This document shows positions 32,810 through 44,567 of a stretch of DNA of 64,000 nt, piece after piece. How positions within the stretch are numbered: position 1 is the first letter of the stretch; every line of letters starts with the position of its first letter. Below the pieces are notes generated by a model. That model was not told the origin of the DNA and made no database searches. It was given only the letters and a program-made list of their open reading frames with translations. A program made the position numbers and the translations under genes. This stretch comes from Chondrus crispus (lineage: Eukaryota; Rhodophyta; Florideophyceae; Gigartinales; Gigartinaceae): the NCBI RefSeq assembly GCF_000350225.1, contig NW_005179079.1:68689-132688 (forward strand), read 5' to 3'.

Positions 32810-33398
32810 TGTAGTGCACTGTACCGTGTACTGGGACAGCTGTCCTTACCCCAAACCGGCAAATCGCCCCGACACCCGCCACCACGTGTACCACGGGTAC
32901 ACGTGGGCTTCCCCACTTGTTTGCCAGGCCGCGTCGGAGGACACGTGTCCTCCTTCCGCCCCCGCCGGGCCCATAAGGGCTGCGCCGGGACTCTTCGGGG
33001 CTACACCCGTCCTATTCTACATATTCTAATTATTAGTATAATCTAGGTTACGCGACTACGGCGGCGGGGACCATATAGTCAACCCACTACTCAAAGTAAA
33101 GAGGCACGAAGCCTCGGGCCTTTTACGTTGGTTTCTGGATTCTAGGTTGTAGCCTCGACTCGGTACTGGCCCGCTCATACCGACCGAGCCATCTACACCC
33201 CTTGAATCCCAACTGCTTTCCCCGCGCGGGTCGAACCACCGGCGCGAGCCCTACGTTAACTACTGTGCTGTCCGCTCCGTTAGCTCTGTTTTTCCTTTAA
33301 TTCTTCCTCTTTATCGCTGACTCTAGTTCTACTCTTCTACCGCGCAGGCCGCGCCCGGATCCCGGTTCCGGTCATCCACCGAGTGGTCTCCCGTTATC
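32810..33398 (+). repeat. Gypsy-type LTR, first 589 bp (continues at 53672-53707)
   Basis: It starts TGTAGTGCACTG and contains GGACAGCTGTCC (about 32834) and CACGTG cores at 32884-32945, as in the other LTRs. At 33398 it is cut by the 20-kb element. The missing end, finishing GCCTACA, lies at 53672-53707. The rejoined length of about 625 bp equals that of the other family members. Outer flanks (TCGAT and GCCCA) do not match, so this copy lacks a visible target duplication. Confidence 0.7.
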
Positions 33399-34036
33399 TG
33401 TAGCATAACCGCCGACTACTGTACTATATATTGGATTTAGAATTAGATCTAACGCTGTAAGGTACGGACATTACAGCGCGCGCGCGCATGCCTTACAGCG
33501 CGCTCGCACCAACACGTGTACCCCACGTGTAGCACACGTGTGCTGTCAGCCCCGACGGCTGACAGCGTTACAGTGCGGACCGGCCCGCACTGTCTACAGT
33601 ATGCCGACTACAGTACAGTCCGTACTGTACTGTAGACGGTTAATTAACTTGTACAATAAATATAGGGAGCGACCGCCGGCGGAGGGGACCAGGACAGGCA
33701 ACCCTCCACCGACGGTCGACCATCCAGCTTACTGTACTCACACCGCCGTTCCGCGAGTAGCTACCACCGAGCGGGTAGTGGACGCGCGCGACACCGCGGC
33801 GAGCTGCGATCCGCCTCCTCCCGTCAGTACCGGATCGTCAACCGGTACTGCTCCGGGGCGTCGAGGCGTCGATCCACTCGCCTACGCGCGCGTCCCCGCC
33901 GACCACGCTCTACCACCCGCTACCGGCCCGCTTCCGGTGGCGTTGGTTGGTTCAAGACCCTCGGTACGCCGATCCGGGGTCTTCCGCCGAACATCGCAAA
34001 CACCCCCTCCGCCGGGTGTGGGGTGTTTATGCGACA
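33399..34036 (+). repeat. 5' LTR of the 20-kb element
   Basis: It begins TGTAGCATAACC and ends TTTATGCGACA. It holds three ACACGTG cores (33511-33540), the hairpin GCTGTCAGCC/GGCTGACAGC (33542-33566) and other short palindromes such as the CAGTACAG/CTGTACTG pair near 33610-33635. These lie in the promoter-proximal half and are shared with the 3' copy. Confidence 0.9.
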
Positions 34037-34037
34037 C

Positions 34038-34054
34038 TGGTCTCCCGACCTAGA
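34038..34054 (+). promoter_or_regulatory. Primer-binding site of the 20-kb element
   Basis: TGGTCTCCCGACCTAGA starts two bases after the LTR end. It is identical to the site in elements 1, 2 and 3. Confidence 0.8.
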
Positions 34055-34113
34055 AGACCTTCAAGATCACGCCGAGAAGGTTGTACTTTACCTCCGCGTC
34101 CGTACGCGTTGAG

Positions 34114-34257
34114 ATGAGCGCCGAGTACCCGACCTCGACCCGATCCGAGCCGGCGGATGTGCGAGAGGCAGCGCTACGCGTCCAAGTGGGCGACGGCGAC
34201 GCAGGTCCTCGGGACCGCGAACTGTAGCCCGACCTCTCCGAAGGACGCGCTCGCGCG
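34114..34257 (+). other. Leader ORF ended by a UAG in frame with gag
   Basis: An AUG at 34114 opens 37 codons (MSAEYPTSTRSEPADVREAA..., ending GPRDREL) to TAG at 34225-34227. The same frame then runs ten codons (PDLSEGRARA) into the gag AUG at 34258. Element 3 has the same layout with a similar peptide and the same TAG followed by CCCGA. It could be a regulatory upstream ORF or a stop that is read through to extend Gag. Confidence 0.65.
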
Positions 34258-36675
34258 ATGTACGATCGCATCGCGGAGTACATCGAGGATGTCCGGACAT
34301 CTCTCCGTATCGACGTCTCCGACAGCGTCTACGCCCGCTGTATGGAGGAGTTGCGCTCCCTCCGCGAAGGAAGGTTCGAGCGCGTAACTCGGTCCTTGGA
34401 GAACCTGCGCGCGCTCGTCGACCAGCTACACGCCCGTTTGGCGCTGGTCGAGGACGCGCGCATTGATTCCCCCGCCGTAGAGGTTGCGGATCGACCCGCG
34501 AGTGCAAACTCCGGGGTTCGACGAGACCCGCAACCCTTCCCATCTGCCGAACAGATGGGAGCGTTCGCGCACATGGCGGCGGAACTTAATTCAACGCGGC
34601 GCCGTGCCCGTGAGATGGAACAGACCTCGGCCGAGAGGCCGCCGGGAGCCCCCCCGAGTGGGCCCGGTGCCACTGTTCCTCCGGGCGCGTCCGGATCGCA
34701 AGAGTGGCCCCCGGCTGGTGCCGTCACCAGCCGGAGGGCGGAGGACATCAAGCCGACGGCGGACGCGAACTTCGCGTCCGAGACTCAAGCCCTGCCGCAT
34801 GTCCCGGGAAGCATGCGGCAGTCACGACGGGTACCGACTGAACTCGACCAGGGCCGTGGAGGAGTCGCTGGCGGATCAGGGGAACCGATTCTCCCCTTCG
34901 ATCTTCGCTGGGGCGGCTACCAGCCGGAGGATCTTACCGCGCATCCCGGCCCCGTCGATGTCCGAACACTGCCCGTCACTCCGTTCGGAACGTTGGCTCC
35001 CGCCGAACCTGGGGTCGAGCCCGTCCACACCATGATACAGGAGTTCAGCGCCGTCGCGAACTACCGGATGTATCGGTTGGACAACACCTCGAGGCTCGTT
35101 ACCTCGGGTGACGCGGGACGGATCGCAAAGTACGTCCAACGTTGCCGTGGGCTCCGCCCCACGATGAAGAGCTTCGACGGTACTGATGCGATTCAGTTGC
35201 TCCCGTTCCTGAAGGATATCCGGATAACCTTCAATGCCCAGCACCTGACCGAAGGTGTGGCAGTCCTTGTCTTCGCCCACTTCCTCGAGCGAGACGCGGA
35301 GCGGTTGTATACGAGTTACACCATGCGCAGCCTCCGCGCCGGCCAGCTCCACGACGACACGAGCTGGCCTGGTCTCGTCAACCAATTTATCAAACGCTAC
35401 CTAACCAAGGACGTGTTAGGGGAAGCGTTTGATGCTGTCGCGTCGGCGCGACAGCTTCCTCACGAAACCGAGAACACGTTCGCCGACCGGCTGGAATCCG
35501 CCGCGTTCCGATGCACGGCCGTGTTCTCAGAACAAGCCCTCGCGCACTACTTCGTGCGCGGGTTGTCCACTGCGACCGGGGCCGCAGTAGCAGAGACGAT
35601 GCAAAGGTTGCCCGGACAACAGAAGACCGAACTCTCAACGATTCGCTGTATCGCAACGGCTGAGGGAACAACCTACCGCGCTCGCCGCGGATTGCCGTTG
35701 CCGGATCCGAAGCCGGCAGCGAAGGGAGTCCGAACTCCGAGGTCGGACGGAACAAGTTCGCCGGCGACCGCCCTCCACATTGGAGAAGATGAGTGGCAGG
35801 CCGACCCTGTCCTCATTACGCGAGGCTTCGACCGGGCAGGAGGCCGACCCCCTACGCCAGCTTTCACCGGTTCGACCGGAAGCTTCGCAACGGCGTTCGC
35901 ACACACGCCGAGGGCCACGGGTGGTCCGAACCACAACATGGCCGAGCTGGATATCTCCCGTCGAGAAGGAGACCGCGGGCTGCCTAACGTGCCTCGACTC
36001 ACCGATGAGGAGGCACGCCACGCGGCGACGTTCGCGTCGACCGATGGCAGCGCGTACGTGTGTTGGCTGTGCCGGACGTATGGCCACGTCATGTACGCGT
36101 GCCCGTTCCTGTCGCCTGAACAACGTCAGTTCACGGCGTACAGGAACTACCGCTACCAGATGGAGACGCGCCCCGGAATGCGCAATCTCATCCAGCAGTC
36201 TACGCCGGAAGACCGAGGCCCGCGGCGAGGAGACCCGAACCGATCGGGTGGGGGCATCCGTTTCGCCCCTCGCGAAGGCGGGTATCGACACCCGGGAACC
36301 GATCAAAGGGATCGACGTGACCCTTGTCGGATGGATACGCGGTATCCCCGTCGAGACGGAAGAGGCGACTGGGGCCGTCCTCAGTTGCCCCAAGGGGTAC
36401 AGAACGCCATCATGTACCTCCAAGATTGGATTGGGGATCCGAACCCCCAGCCCACGGAAGGAGGCGGAGGAGAACCGGTTCTCGCCGCCCCTCAAATATT
36501 GCAACGGCCGGACGTTGCAATTCAAGGTGGCGAGGCATCCAATTACTTCGTAGAGGATGCCCAGCCAGGGTGGAGGAACGACGAGCACCACCACAGCCAG
36601 GGACCCGTTGACGCGCTAGCTAACGATAGCAAGGCGGGTAGCTCCGCCAGCTCGGGTAGTTCGAAAACCCGGTAA
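34258..36675 (+). CDS. Gag polyprotein, 805 aa, intact
   Basis: This frame would assemble the virus-like particle and package RNA. It opens with a helical segment (MYDRIAEYIEDVRT). A proline/glycine-rich linker (about residues 110-200) precedes a capsid-like core (about 250-480: MIQEFSAVANYRMYRLDNTS, PFLKDIRITF, YTSYTMRSL, LVNQFIKRYL, HYFVRGLSTATGA). Near residue 600 is a canonical CX2CX4HX4C zinc knuckle (CWLCRTYGHVMYAC), followed by a basic, low-complexity tail. No lesions are seen. Pol follows in another frame about 90 bp after the stop. Homologous pieces lie at 24955-25108 and 3920-5555 in element 3. Confidence 0.9.
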   Translation: MYDRIAEYIEDVRTSLRIDVSDSVYARCMEELRSLREGRFERVTRSLENLRALVDQLHARLALVEDARIDSPAVEVADRPASANSGVRRDPQPFPSAEQMGAFAHMAAELNSTRRRAREMEQTSAERPPGAPPSGPGATVPPGASGSQEWPPAGAVTSRRAEDIKPTADANFASETQALPHVPGSMRQSRRVPTELDQGRGGVAGGSGEPILPFDLRWGGYQPEDLTAHPGPVDVRTLPVTPFGTLAPAEPGVEPVHTMIQEFSAVANYRMYRLDNTSRLVTSGDAGRIAKYVQRCRGLRPTMKSFDGTDAIQLLPFLKDIRITFNAQHLTEGVAVLVFAHFLERDAERLYTSYTMRSLRAGQLHDDTSWPGLVNQFIKRYLTKDVLGEAFDAVASARQLPHETENTFADRLESAAFRCTAVFSEQALAHYFVRGLSTATGAAVAETMQRLPGQQKTELSTIRCIATAEGTTYRARRGLPLPDPKPAAKGVRTPRSDGTSSPATALHIGEDEWQADPVLITRGFDRAGGRPPTPAFTGSTGSFATAFAHTPRATGGPNHNMAELDISRREGDRGLPNVPRLTDEEARHAATFASTDGSAYVCWLCRTYGHVMYACPFLSPEQRQFTAYRNYRYQMETRPGMRNLIQQSTPEDRGPRRGDPNRSGGGIRFAPREGGYRHPGTDQRDRRDPCRMDTRYPRRDGRGDWGRPQLPQGVQNAIMYLQDWIGDPNPQPTEGGGGEPVLAAPQILQRPDVAIQGGEASNYFVEDAQPGWRNDEHHHSQGPVDALANDSKAGSSASSGSSKTR

Positions 36676-36764
36676 AGACGGTTACGTTCGCGCGGTCGCT
36701 TGAGCCGTCTTGTCACAGCAACATAGACCCGCTACGATTCTACTCCGGCGGAGGAGGGGAATGT

Positions 36765-39700
36765 TTGCCGATAATATTCCCCTCGACCCCGCACGAGCGC
36801 ACCGAGACTTCCGTAAGTCAGGTGCGGGAGGACAAAGGCGCCGAGGCCCCCGAGAGCCCGGCATGCCTAGAGGAAGGCACCGTGGCCACCGTGAGTCACG
36901 TGCCAAATAAGGAGCGCATCGAACGCGCAGGCGGCCCGACCCACGTGTGTCCGGAGCCGCCAGAAGAAATCAAGTCGCGTACGGACGCGACTTGTCGCGA
37001 GGACGTCACCGACCGACGGACGCCCCGCGACCGAGGCAGAAGACCACGGAAGAGAAGCCGGAACCGACGCCGGCGGCCCAAGCGGAACGACCTGGCCGAG
37101 CCGTCGTCACCGAAGGTAGTCGACGGTGTCATCTGCTTGATGACATCGAAGATATACAACGTCCTCGGCTCGATCGCAACCGAGGGGAACGCGTTCAAGC
37201 CTCATACCATTGCAGTCGATACCTGCTCGGGGTATAACTTGGTGAGGAAGGCCGACCTTCCTCCCGATTGGACGCGCTACGTCGTACGCGACGCACGCCT
37301 GCCACGGTTGGCAGGCGCGAACAGTAACCCGCTCAAGCTGACTGCGGTTGTGCAGCTGGTCGTCCGACTGCGGAACACGACGTTCCGCATTCCGTTCGTG
37401 GTCGCCGACCAGCTCGCGGTGCCCGTCCTCCTGGGCACGGCGTTCATCGATGCGCACGTTCGAAGTATCGACATAGATGCACAGAGGCTCGAGCTCCGAC
37501 AAGGTGGCTCCGTCGCCATTGTCGATGGGAAGGGGGAGCCGTCTCCCCCAACCCGGCGCCACGGTCGCCAGTCAAGTCGGGCCGACGTACGCGAAGAAGC
37601 CCCACAGCCGATCCGTGTCGCCCGATGGGTCACGATCCCCGCGATGTCGCAAGCACGGATACGCGTCACTACCGCGGGGAGCGGCCTCGTTCTCTTGGAA
37701 CCCATGCCGTCACTCCAACGTCGACACGGAGTGAGGCTCACGAACGGTGTAGCTGAGGTCTTACCGAACCAGACCTTCGACGTGATCGTGGCGAATTTCT
37801 CGCGCCAAGCGAGGCGGTTCCCGAAGCGCACCGTCGTCGGTTACGCGAAGCGCAATCCGCTGGCGATCCTGACGCCCGAGCGCCGAGTCGGAGCGGAGAT
37901 CGCACACGCGCTGCATCTCACCGACTGGGACGTGCAAGCCGGGAGAGGGGGAGCTGGCCGACCAAGCTCCCCGGAAAATAAGACCGCCGAGGGAAGTCAC
38001 GCCGGCCCCGGCGATCAGCCGGCGGGGTGCCCATTATCGACGGAAGGCACCGCGCAAGTCACAAATAAGGATCCCGAAAATTCGCCGGAGAATTGGGAAA
38101 AAGAAATGGACTTGTCATACATCGACGATGACAAGCTCCGTGCACGGGTACTCGACATGCTCCGTAAGCATTCGAGTCTGTGGAGCGGTGCGCTCGGTAC
38201 GATACGAGCAACAGAGCACCGCATACCACTCGAGGCGGGGACGAAACCGATTTGTTCTATGCCCTACCGAAAGGGGCCGGCCATGCGTGAGATGGTTGCT
38301 AAAGAAGTCAACAAGATGTTGAACGCCGGAGTTATCGAACCCGCGAGCACCGAGTGGGCTTCGCCGGTGGTGCTCGTCCCGAAGAAAGACGGCTCCCTTC
38401 GGTTTTGCGTTGACTACCGACGTCTCAACGCAAAGACGGCAGCGGATTCGTATCCGCTGCCCCGGATGGACGACTGCATCGATTCGTTAGGGGATGCAGC
38501 CGTCTTCACTACGCTCGACTGCAATTCAGACTACTGGCAAATCCCGGTTGCGCCGGAGGACCGGGATAAGACCACATTCACCACGCATATGGGTACGTTC
38601 CGCCATTTGCGTATGCCGTTCGGACTGAAAGGGGCACCGGCCACCTTCCAACGTGCATTGGACATCATCTTGTCCGGCGTAAGATGGCAGATATGTCTCG
38701 TTTACCTCGACGACGTCATAGTTTTTTCCCGAACGCACGAGGAGCACGCCGAACATCTCAACATTGTCTTGAGCTTGTTGAGGACCGCCGGTATATCCCT
38801 CAAGCTCAAGAAGTGCAGGTTCTTCCGTCCGAAGGTGCATTACCTGGGGCACGTGATATCCCCAGGTAAGCTCAGCGTGGCCGAAACGGCGGCCGACGCC
38901 TTCAAGACGTTCACGTTCCCGAGGACGCTTACGCAGGTGCGCTCGTTCCTCGGGGCGTGCAACGTCTACCGCCGTTTCGTCAAGGTATTTGCCAAGATAG
39001 CTCGACCGCTAACCGATATGACCCGCAAGGACGCCGACCCCGACTTCGATAATCCAACGGAGGCCCAGCTTCAAGCGTTCGAGGACCTCAAGGCAAGGAT
39101 GATCGCTCCGCCGATACTTGCGCTTCCGCGGTACGGTCGGCCGTACAGGATCGATACCGATGCAAGTGCGTATCAACTCGGGTGTACGCTGCTGCAAGAA
39201 CACGACGAAGCCAACGACTGGCGTCCCGTCGGATATTGGTCGTATTCGTTAAACGACAGCGAACGCAACTACAGCGCTACGGAACGCGAGTGCTTCGCTG
39301 TAGTGTGGGCCGTCCGCACACTACGCTCGTACGTCGAGGGCACGAAGTTCACCGTCCGAACGGATCACGACGCGCTGAGGTGGCTCATGTCCCTGACCGA
39401 GAGCTCCGGAAGGCTCACCCGGTGGCGGCTACGTCTGGCTGAATACGATTTCACCATTCAGTACCGCCCCGGGCGCGTGCACCAGGTCCCCGACGCCCTG
39501 TCACGCCTCGTATCACCGAGGGTCGCCGACGACCCTCGCCCGGCTGTCGAGGTGGACGACGACATCCCCACCTACGACAGGTGCACGACCGTTCATGATG
39601 TCTCGGATGAGCTCGCGGACCACGTATGCACCGCGAGCTGCGACCACGAGGCCGACAACGTCTTCGTGACCACAAGGAACCGAACGAAATCTCGAAGGAA

Positions 39701-41374
39701 ATTGTGCGCCCGAGCGCGCGACGAGCCGAGGGGCGACGACGAAGTCCCTGCTCTAGAAGAACCCGACGCGTTCTGGGCAGAGAACGAGGAGTTCGACGCC
39801 GTGGACCTCAATCGCGCCCAAGACTTCGAAGCCGATACGTCCAGTTCCCAGGTCGCCCCTCCGCAGGACGACCTGCCGGCCCCTCTTACGATAGAGGAGA
39901 TAGCCGAGGAACAACGCGTGGATGACTTCTGCCAAACGGTATTAGCACGACAGTCAGAGTCCCGGGACTCCGCGTTCTTCGAGGACCACCAAGGGCTGCT
40001 CAAACGGAGACACCCCTTCGACCCTGATATCGTACAGGTGGTGGTACCTCGGACTCTACGCGCCCGGTTGCTGCGGCTCTGCCATAACCCGGCCATCGCC
40101 GGGCATCCGGCGCCGAACTGCATGTACTACGCGCTCCGTCGCGAGTACTACTGGCCACACTTGGCCGCGGACGTCGCGTCGACCGTACGAGGTTGTCAAA
40201 CCTATGGGATGAACCGCGTCAAGTTTCGGAAACATCTAAACCGATTAAGGTTGTTTCCGGCGACGCGGCCATTGGAGAGCCTCGCAATCGATATACTGGG
40301 GCCTCTCCCAAAGACCAAGGCAGGGAAACGATTCCTCCTGGTAATCACCGACCGCTTTACGAAGTTAACGCAGGTCGTCGCACTGCGCACGGTAACCGCC
40401 TACACCGTCGCAGTGGCGTTTTGCGAAGCGTGGGTCTTTAAGTACGGCGTCCCACGCTCGCTACTGTCGGATAACGGACCGCAGTTCAACGCAAAGTTCT
40501 TCCAAAGCACATGCCGAGTGCTTGGAATTACGAACCTTTATACGTCAGCGTACCACCCTCAGACGAACGGCCAGGTGGAACGCTATAACCGAACGATTGC
40601 GTAGATGCTCCGCAATTACGTGAACGAGCATCAAGACGACTGAGACGTGTACGTGGGACCGTTAACGTACGCATATAACTCCCACGTACACCGAACCACA
40701 CGAACGCCCCGTTTAAGCTCGTGCTCAGCCGGCCTTCGCCGGAGTTTTCTCTTCGACGAACCGGTGGGGCCGTTCCACCTGCCAATAGGGGAACGCAGCA
40801 TGCGGAGTTCCTCAAGACCCTGGACGCCACGATCCAGAAGGCCTACGGGAGCTTGCGACGCACGCAAGCACGTTACAAACGCGACTTCGATAAGCGCGTT
40901 CGAACGATCAACACACGTCTGGAGCCGGGTAACTTCGTCTACCTGAACCCCACCGACGAGGGCAAGACGTCGAACAAGCTCGCCTCGCCCGCCGTGGGGC
41001 CGTACCGCGTCCTCGCCAACGATCGTCGTACCGTCACAATCGATCGTGATGGTGTCACCGAGCGAGTGTCCGCAGACCGCTGTGTGTACGCGCCCCCGCC
41101 GATGGACGCGCCACGGGTGAGCACGACGACCCCGCGTGACCTTGCCGACAAGGTTCGGGAAGGAACACAGTACGCCGTTGAGAAGTTACTCAAGCATCGA
41201 GAGATGGAACACGGAACAACGGAGTTCCTCCTCAAGTGGGCGGACTACGACCAACCCACTTGGACAGCACGCACCCACATCCCCGAAGAATTGGTGTCTC
41301 GTTATGCGCTGCTTCTTCGAAGACGCACGGGGAGGGACCTCAGCTCCGAAGTGAACGCGGACGTTCACTCTTAA
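36765..41374 (+). pseudogene. Pol: protease, RT, RNase H, integrase, chromodomain
   Basis: The first 1279 codons (to 40604) are open. The protease turn reads AVDTCSGYNLV, keeping the catalytic Asp but with Cys for the usual Gly. RT has SPVVLVPKKDGS, FCVDYRRLN, MPFGLKGAPATFQ and VYLDDVIVFS. RNase H has DTDASAYQLG and RTDHDAL. Integrase has a zinc motif ending CQTY instead of CXXC, then AIDILGPLPK, LSDNGPQF and QTNGQVERYNR. TAG at 40602-40604 and a TGA about 36 bases later interrupt the integrase C-terminus. A frameshift near 40715 leads into the frame 40721-41374, which ends in a chromodomain (YAVEKLLKHRE, EFLLKWADYDQPTW). As read it could not make complete integrase. Confidence 0.9.
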
Positions 41375-44178
41375 GGAGGGGGCCCCTCAACCGCTCCGTC
41401 GACCGGATAAATTAAACCCCCCCTTTGCGGTCCGAAAGGGCGGGGGTCTACGCAAGGACACAACGAGGTTGGCCGACCAACTTCGGGGAAGCATGGGATG
41501 TTCAGTTGAGGCGCGGAAAACGCAAGTTCACGCGACACGAAACGCCATCACCGACGAGAGGCGGGTCGTGGGACAGGGCGTACTGTGTCACGAACAGTAG
41601 CCCTGGGACGTCAAGAGAAAGGAGGGAGGACACGACCTCCCAACGAACACGACGACATGCGCCGGTGCGCTATACTCACGAAGCCGTTGCAGTTCCGTCG
41701 TGTGCAAATAGAGTACAGCGCACCGAGTGCGCTGGAAGACCATCAAGCCGACGTGATGGACGTCTTCCGAACGCGCCCGAAATAGGTCTCGGGCAGTCCG
41801 TACTGCCCGGGAGGGGACGATCCCTGAGGAAAGGGACCAGGCGAGCAGCAACCGCATGCGCTCGGTAAGTGCGCGCGCGCATAAGCAGTGACGCGTTCAA
41901 TCAGATCCGAGGGCCGATGACGGAATGGAGGGGCAGCAGCGCAGTCAAACAACCGCCACCGGCCAAAAAAAATTGGAAATATAACTGGGGGTATGGAACG
42001 ATGCCAACGACCCTCTGCTCCAGAACAAAGCCAAACAGCGATAGGAATCTCTGACAGGTGGACCCACCAAGTGCTCTCGAAAAGGTATTACGCCCCCATC
42101 CGTGGCGCGCAGAATTCGCACGCTGCGAGGGAGAATGGGCCCTCTGGACGAACCGACGAGCTTTCCAGACCCATTGCGGTCATCATGCAGTGGCAGGCAC
42201 CTTTTGATCTTTCCAGATTCGCGCTACCGTAGTCGTTGACACTGCCTCTCAACTTCAAACGCGCGAGATTGCAGCGGCAGTACCTCATTCCGTACCCGTA
42301 CAAATGCCTCAAGACGCGCGTCGCCCGGACAGTTACGAGTGATGCGAGTCGCTCGTGCAAAAGGGAAACTCTCACCGCTGCTTAATCCGCCAGCCCTACC
42401 GAAGGGTATGCACGCACGAGCTGTGAGGAACACGGCGGACACACGCTTACCGGGCATCCACAAAGATGACTGCCTGACGCGGCGACCCAAATTTTGCCGG
42501 ACCAAGTCAGAGTACCGATGGTGTATGGTCAAGGACGCAGCAGGGGACTAGGCTGAGACCTGTGCCGGACGAGCCAGGGGGAATGCGAGTTATAAGGGAA
42601 GCAGGCGTGGAAATGGTGAGACGTCCTGCACCAAAAGCTTCCTAAAAGGACATACATGAACGTGCTCGTGGAGAGGAGGGCGAGTCATCAGACGCCCGCA
42701 GAGCAGGACGCTTGCCGCAAACGGAAGACGAGCGATACGCTTGGTCGGAATGTTCCATCCGTAACACCTCACGAGGCATTTCCCATGTGGATCACGCTCT
42801 ACGATCTCAATGCTGTCTCGTTCGGCATGCTCAAGGGACGGACACCACCGAAACACGATTGGGGGTAACGCCGTAGCCGATGTAGATCAGAAAAATGTGA
42901 CGATGTACGAACACCGGTGCGGCGCGTGTGACGGAAATCGCCCCCTCGCCGAATGCTCACAGCGCGATGCATACCCAATCTAGGGGTGACTCGGGTGGAA
43001 GACGCGGAGGTGCGGAAAGAAGAAATACGAAAGAACAAGTACCAGTCAGGAAAGAAACCGAAGAGGTCCGTTAATGGTATCAGGGTACATTCGCACCTAC
43101 GACCACTACAAATGAAGTCAACGACCATATTTTTTGGCCGTACACGCGATGTCGAGCTCGTCGGACGTCGGTAGAAAGTAGCTGGAGTGACATGGGAGAG
43201 CCGCTTCCATCTCTACAAGGGCGGGTTGGATGCTACCGGAACGATCGTACTGCACGCACGCCCCGCGATGCCAACGTATACACGGGCCTCGGGAGCGATC
43301 AGAGACTCAGGTGCGTGCCGTCTGCTCCCTCAGTTGACAAGGGAGAGAAGGAGCTAGCTCTGCACGCACCCTTCGCGACGAGGCAGGCTCCGTTCCGGGC
43401 ACCACCCTATAGGCGCATGCTACAATGATGTCGTACATACGACCGTCCGTGACCCCGAACTGCCCGACGCCCCCATCCCTGGGTGGACGCTCGGAACTGA
43501 AGGGAAGGCTCGTGACGGAGAACCGCACACGTACTCCCTCCCCCACGAAAGGGGGGTATACAAGGCGGAAGTGGGCCCGCGCAACGGACGTTGTAGAGAG
43601 GAACCGTGCTGTACCTACACGGCGCGACGACGTTGTATTCACGGACTTTCATGGCGAGCGGGGACACTGCCCTCGATGGAAGGTGGATAAACGGAGACTG
43701 CACCGCGCCTACCCCGTCTGCACGGCAAATCTCCCTCCTTTGTCAACTCGCGCGGGAAGGAGGCCGTACCTTTCGCCCCCCCCGCTCGCATCCGGTGAGG
43801 ACACCCGGATACTCATCTCAGGCGGACGGAGAAGGATGAGCCGCCCACAACCGCATGCGTCAGACGGCACGCAGACTGCAAGAGAAAATAGGCAAGCGGA
43901 TCACTACGCAGACCTCGGGACGGTGATAAACGGACGAGAGGCAAGACGAACTGTAGCCGTCTCCTCAGAAAACTACGAAAAAGGGTGCACCCCGGTGGAC
44001 ATATGCATTGCTGGAGCAAAGTCTAATTCTGACGTCGTTGCGTTCTAATTTTCAGAAGAATTTGGAGCAGCGCATGACAATGCATCCCTCACAGCCCGTG
44101 CTAGGAAATTTTGCAGAAAAGATTTTGGCGGGAAACAATTTTGCAAATGATTTTTGGGATGATTTCATTAGGGACTCA
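41375..44178. other. Post-pol region of the 20-kb element, no recognisable gene
   Basis: G+C-rich sequence with many short frames on both strands. The longest (207 codons, 43425-44048 plus) is Arg- and Pro-rich and shadow-like. Nothing resembles an envelope or other accessory protein. The last 150 bases before the Harbinger insertion are noticeably richer in A+T. Confidence 0.6.
41417..41446 (+). other. GC-rich hairpin just after pol
   Basis: CCCCCCCTTT (41417-41426) can pair with AAAGGGCGGGGG (41435-41446) with one bulged base. It lies 45 bases beyond the pol stop. It could stabilise the RNA or be incidental. Confidence 0.4.
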
Positions 44179-44567
44179 AGGCCAGTCCTAACAAAGGACT
44201 TTTTTCTCGTTTTTCCTTTCCCTCGCCCCGTTTTTATTGAATTCTTCACTAAAATCGGAAGCACATTGCTGTAGTTTTACTGTAATGCCATCCCAAAGTT
44301 CCACTCCTCGGAAATGGAACAGAGTCTGGAGGGTCTGCAGATCCATGCAGCATGGAAGGTACAGCAACGCCTCCTCGCGCATGCACATGGCCCAATCTGA
44401 CTCCCTGTAGCTTGACAAAAGCAAAGCTGGACGACGTGTTGCTATAATGAGGTCCCTCGATGTGCATGACCAAAACGGTCATGATAGATCAGCAACCGCC
44501 AGTATCCAACACAGTCCTCCCCAGCACTCCCTTTCCTTCGTCAGGGTTTCAAACTTCTTCTCTACCA

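Noticed and set aside
33500-34020. 171-codon frame inside the LTR, also present in the 3' copy
   Set aside because: LTR sequence duplicated by element structure. The composition is not protein-like and the frame runs over hairpins and promoter words.
43425-44048. 207-codon plus-strand frame after pol, considered as an env or accessory protein
   Set aside because: Arg/Pro-rich composition, no signal peptide or membrane span, and equally long shadows on the other strand.
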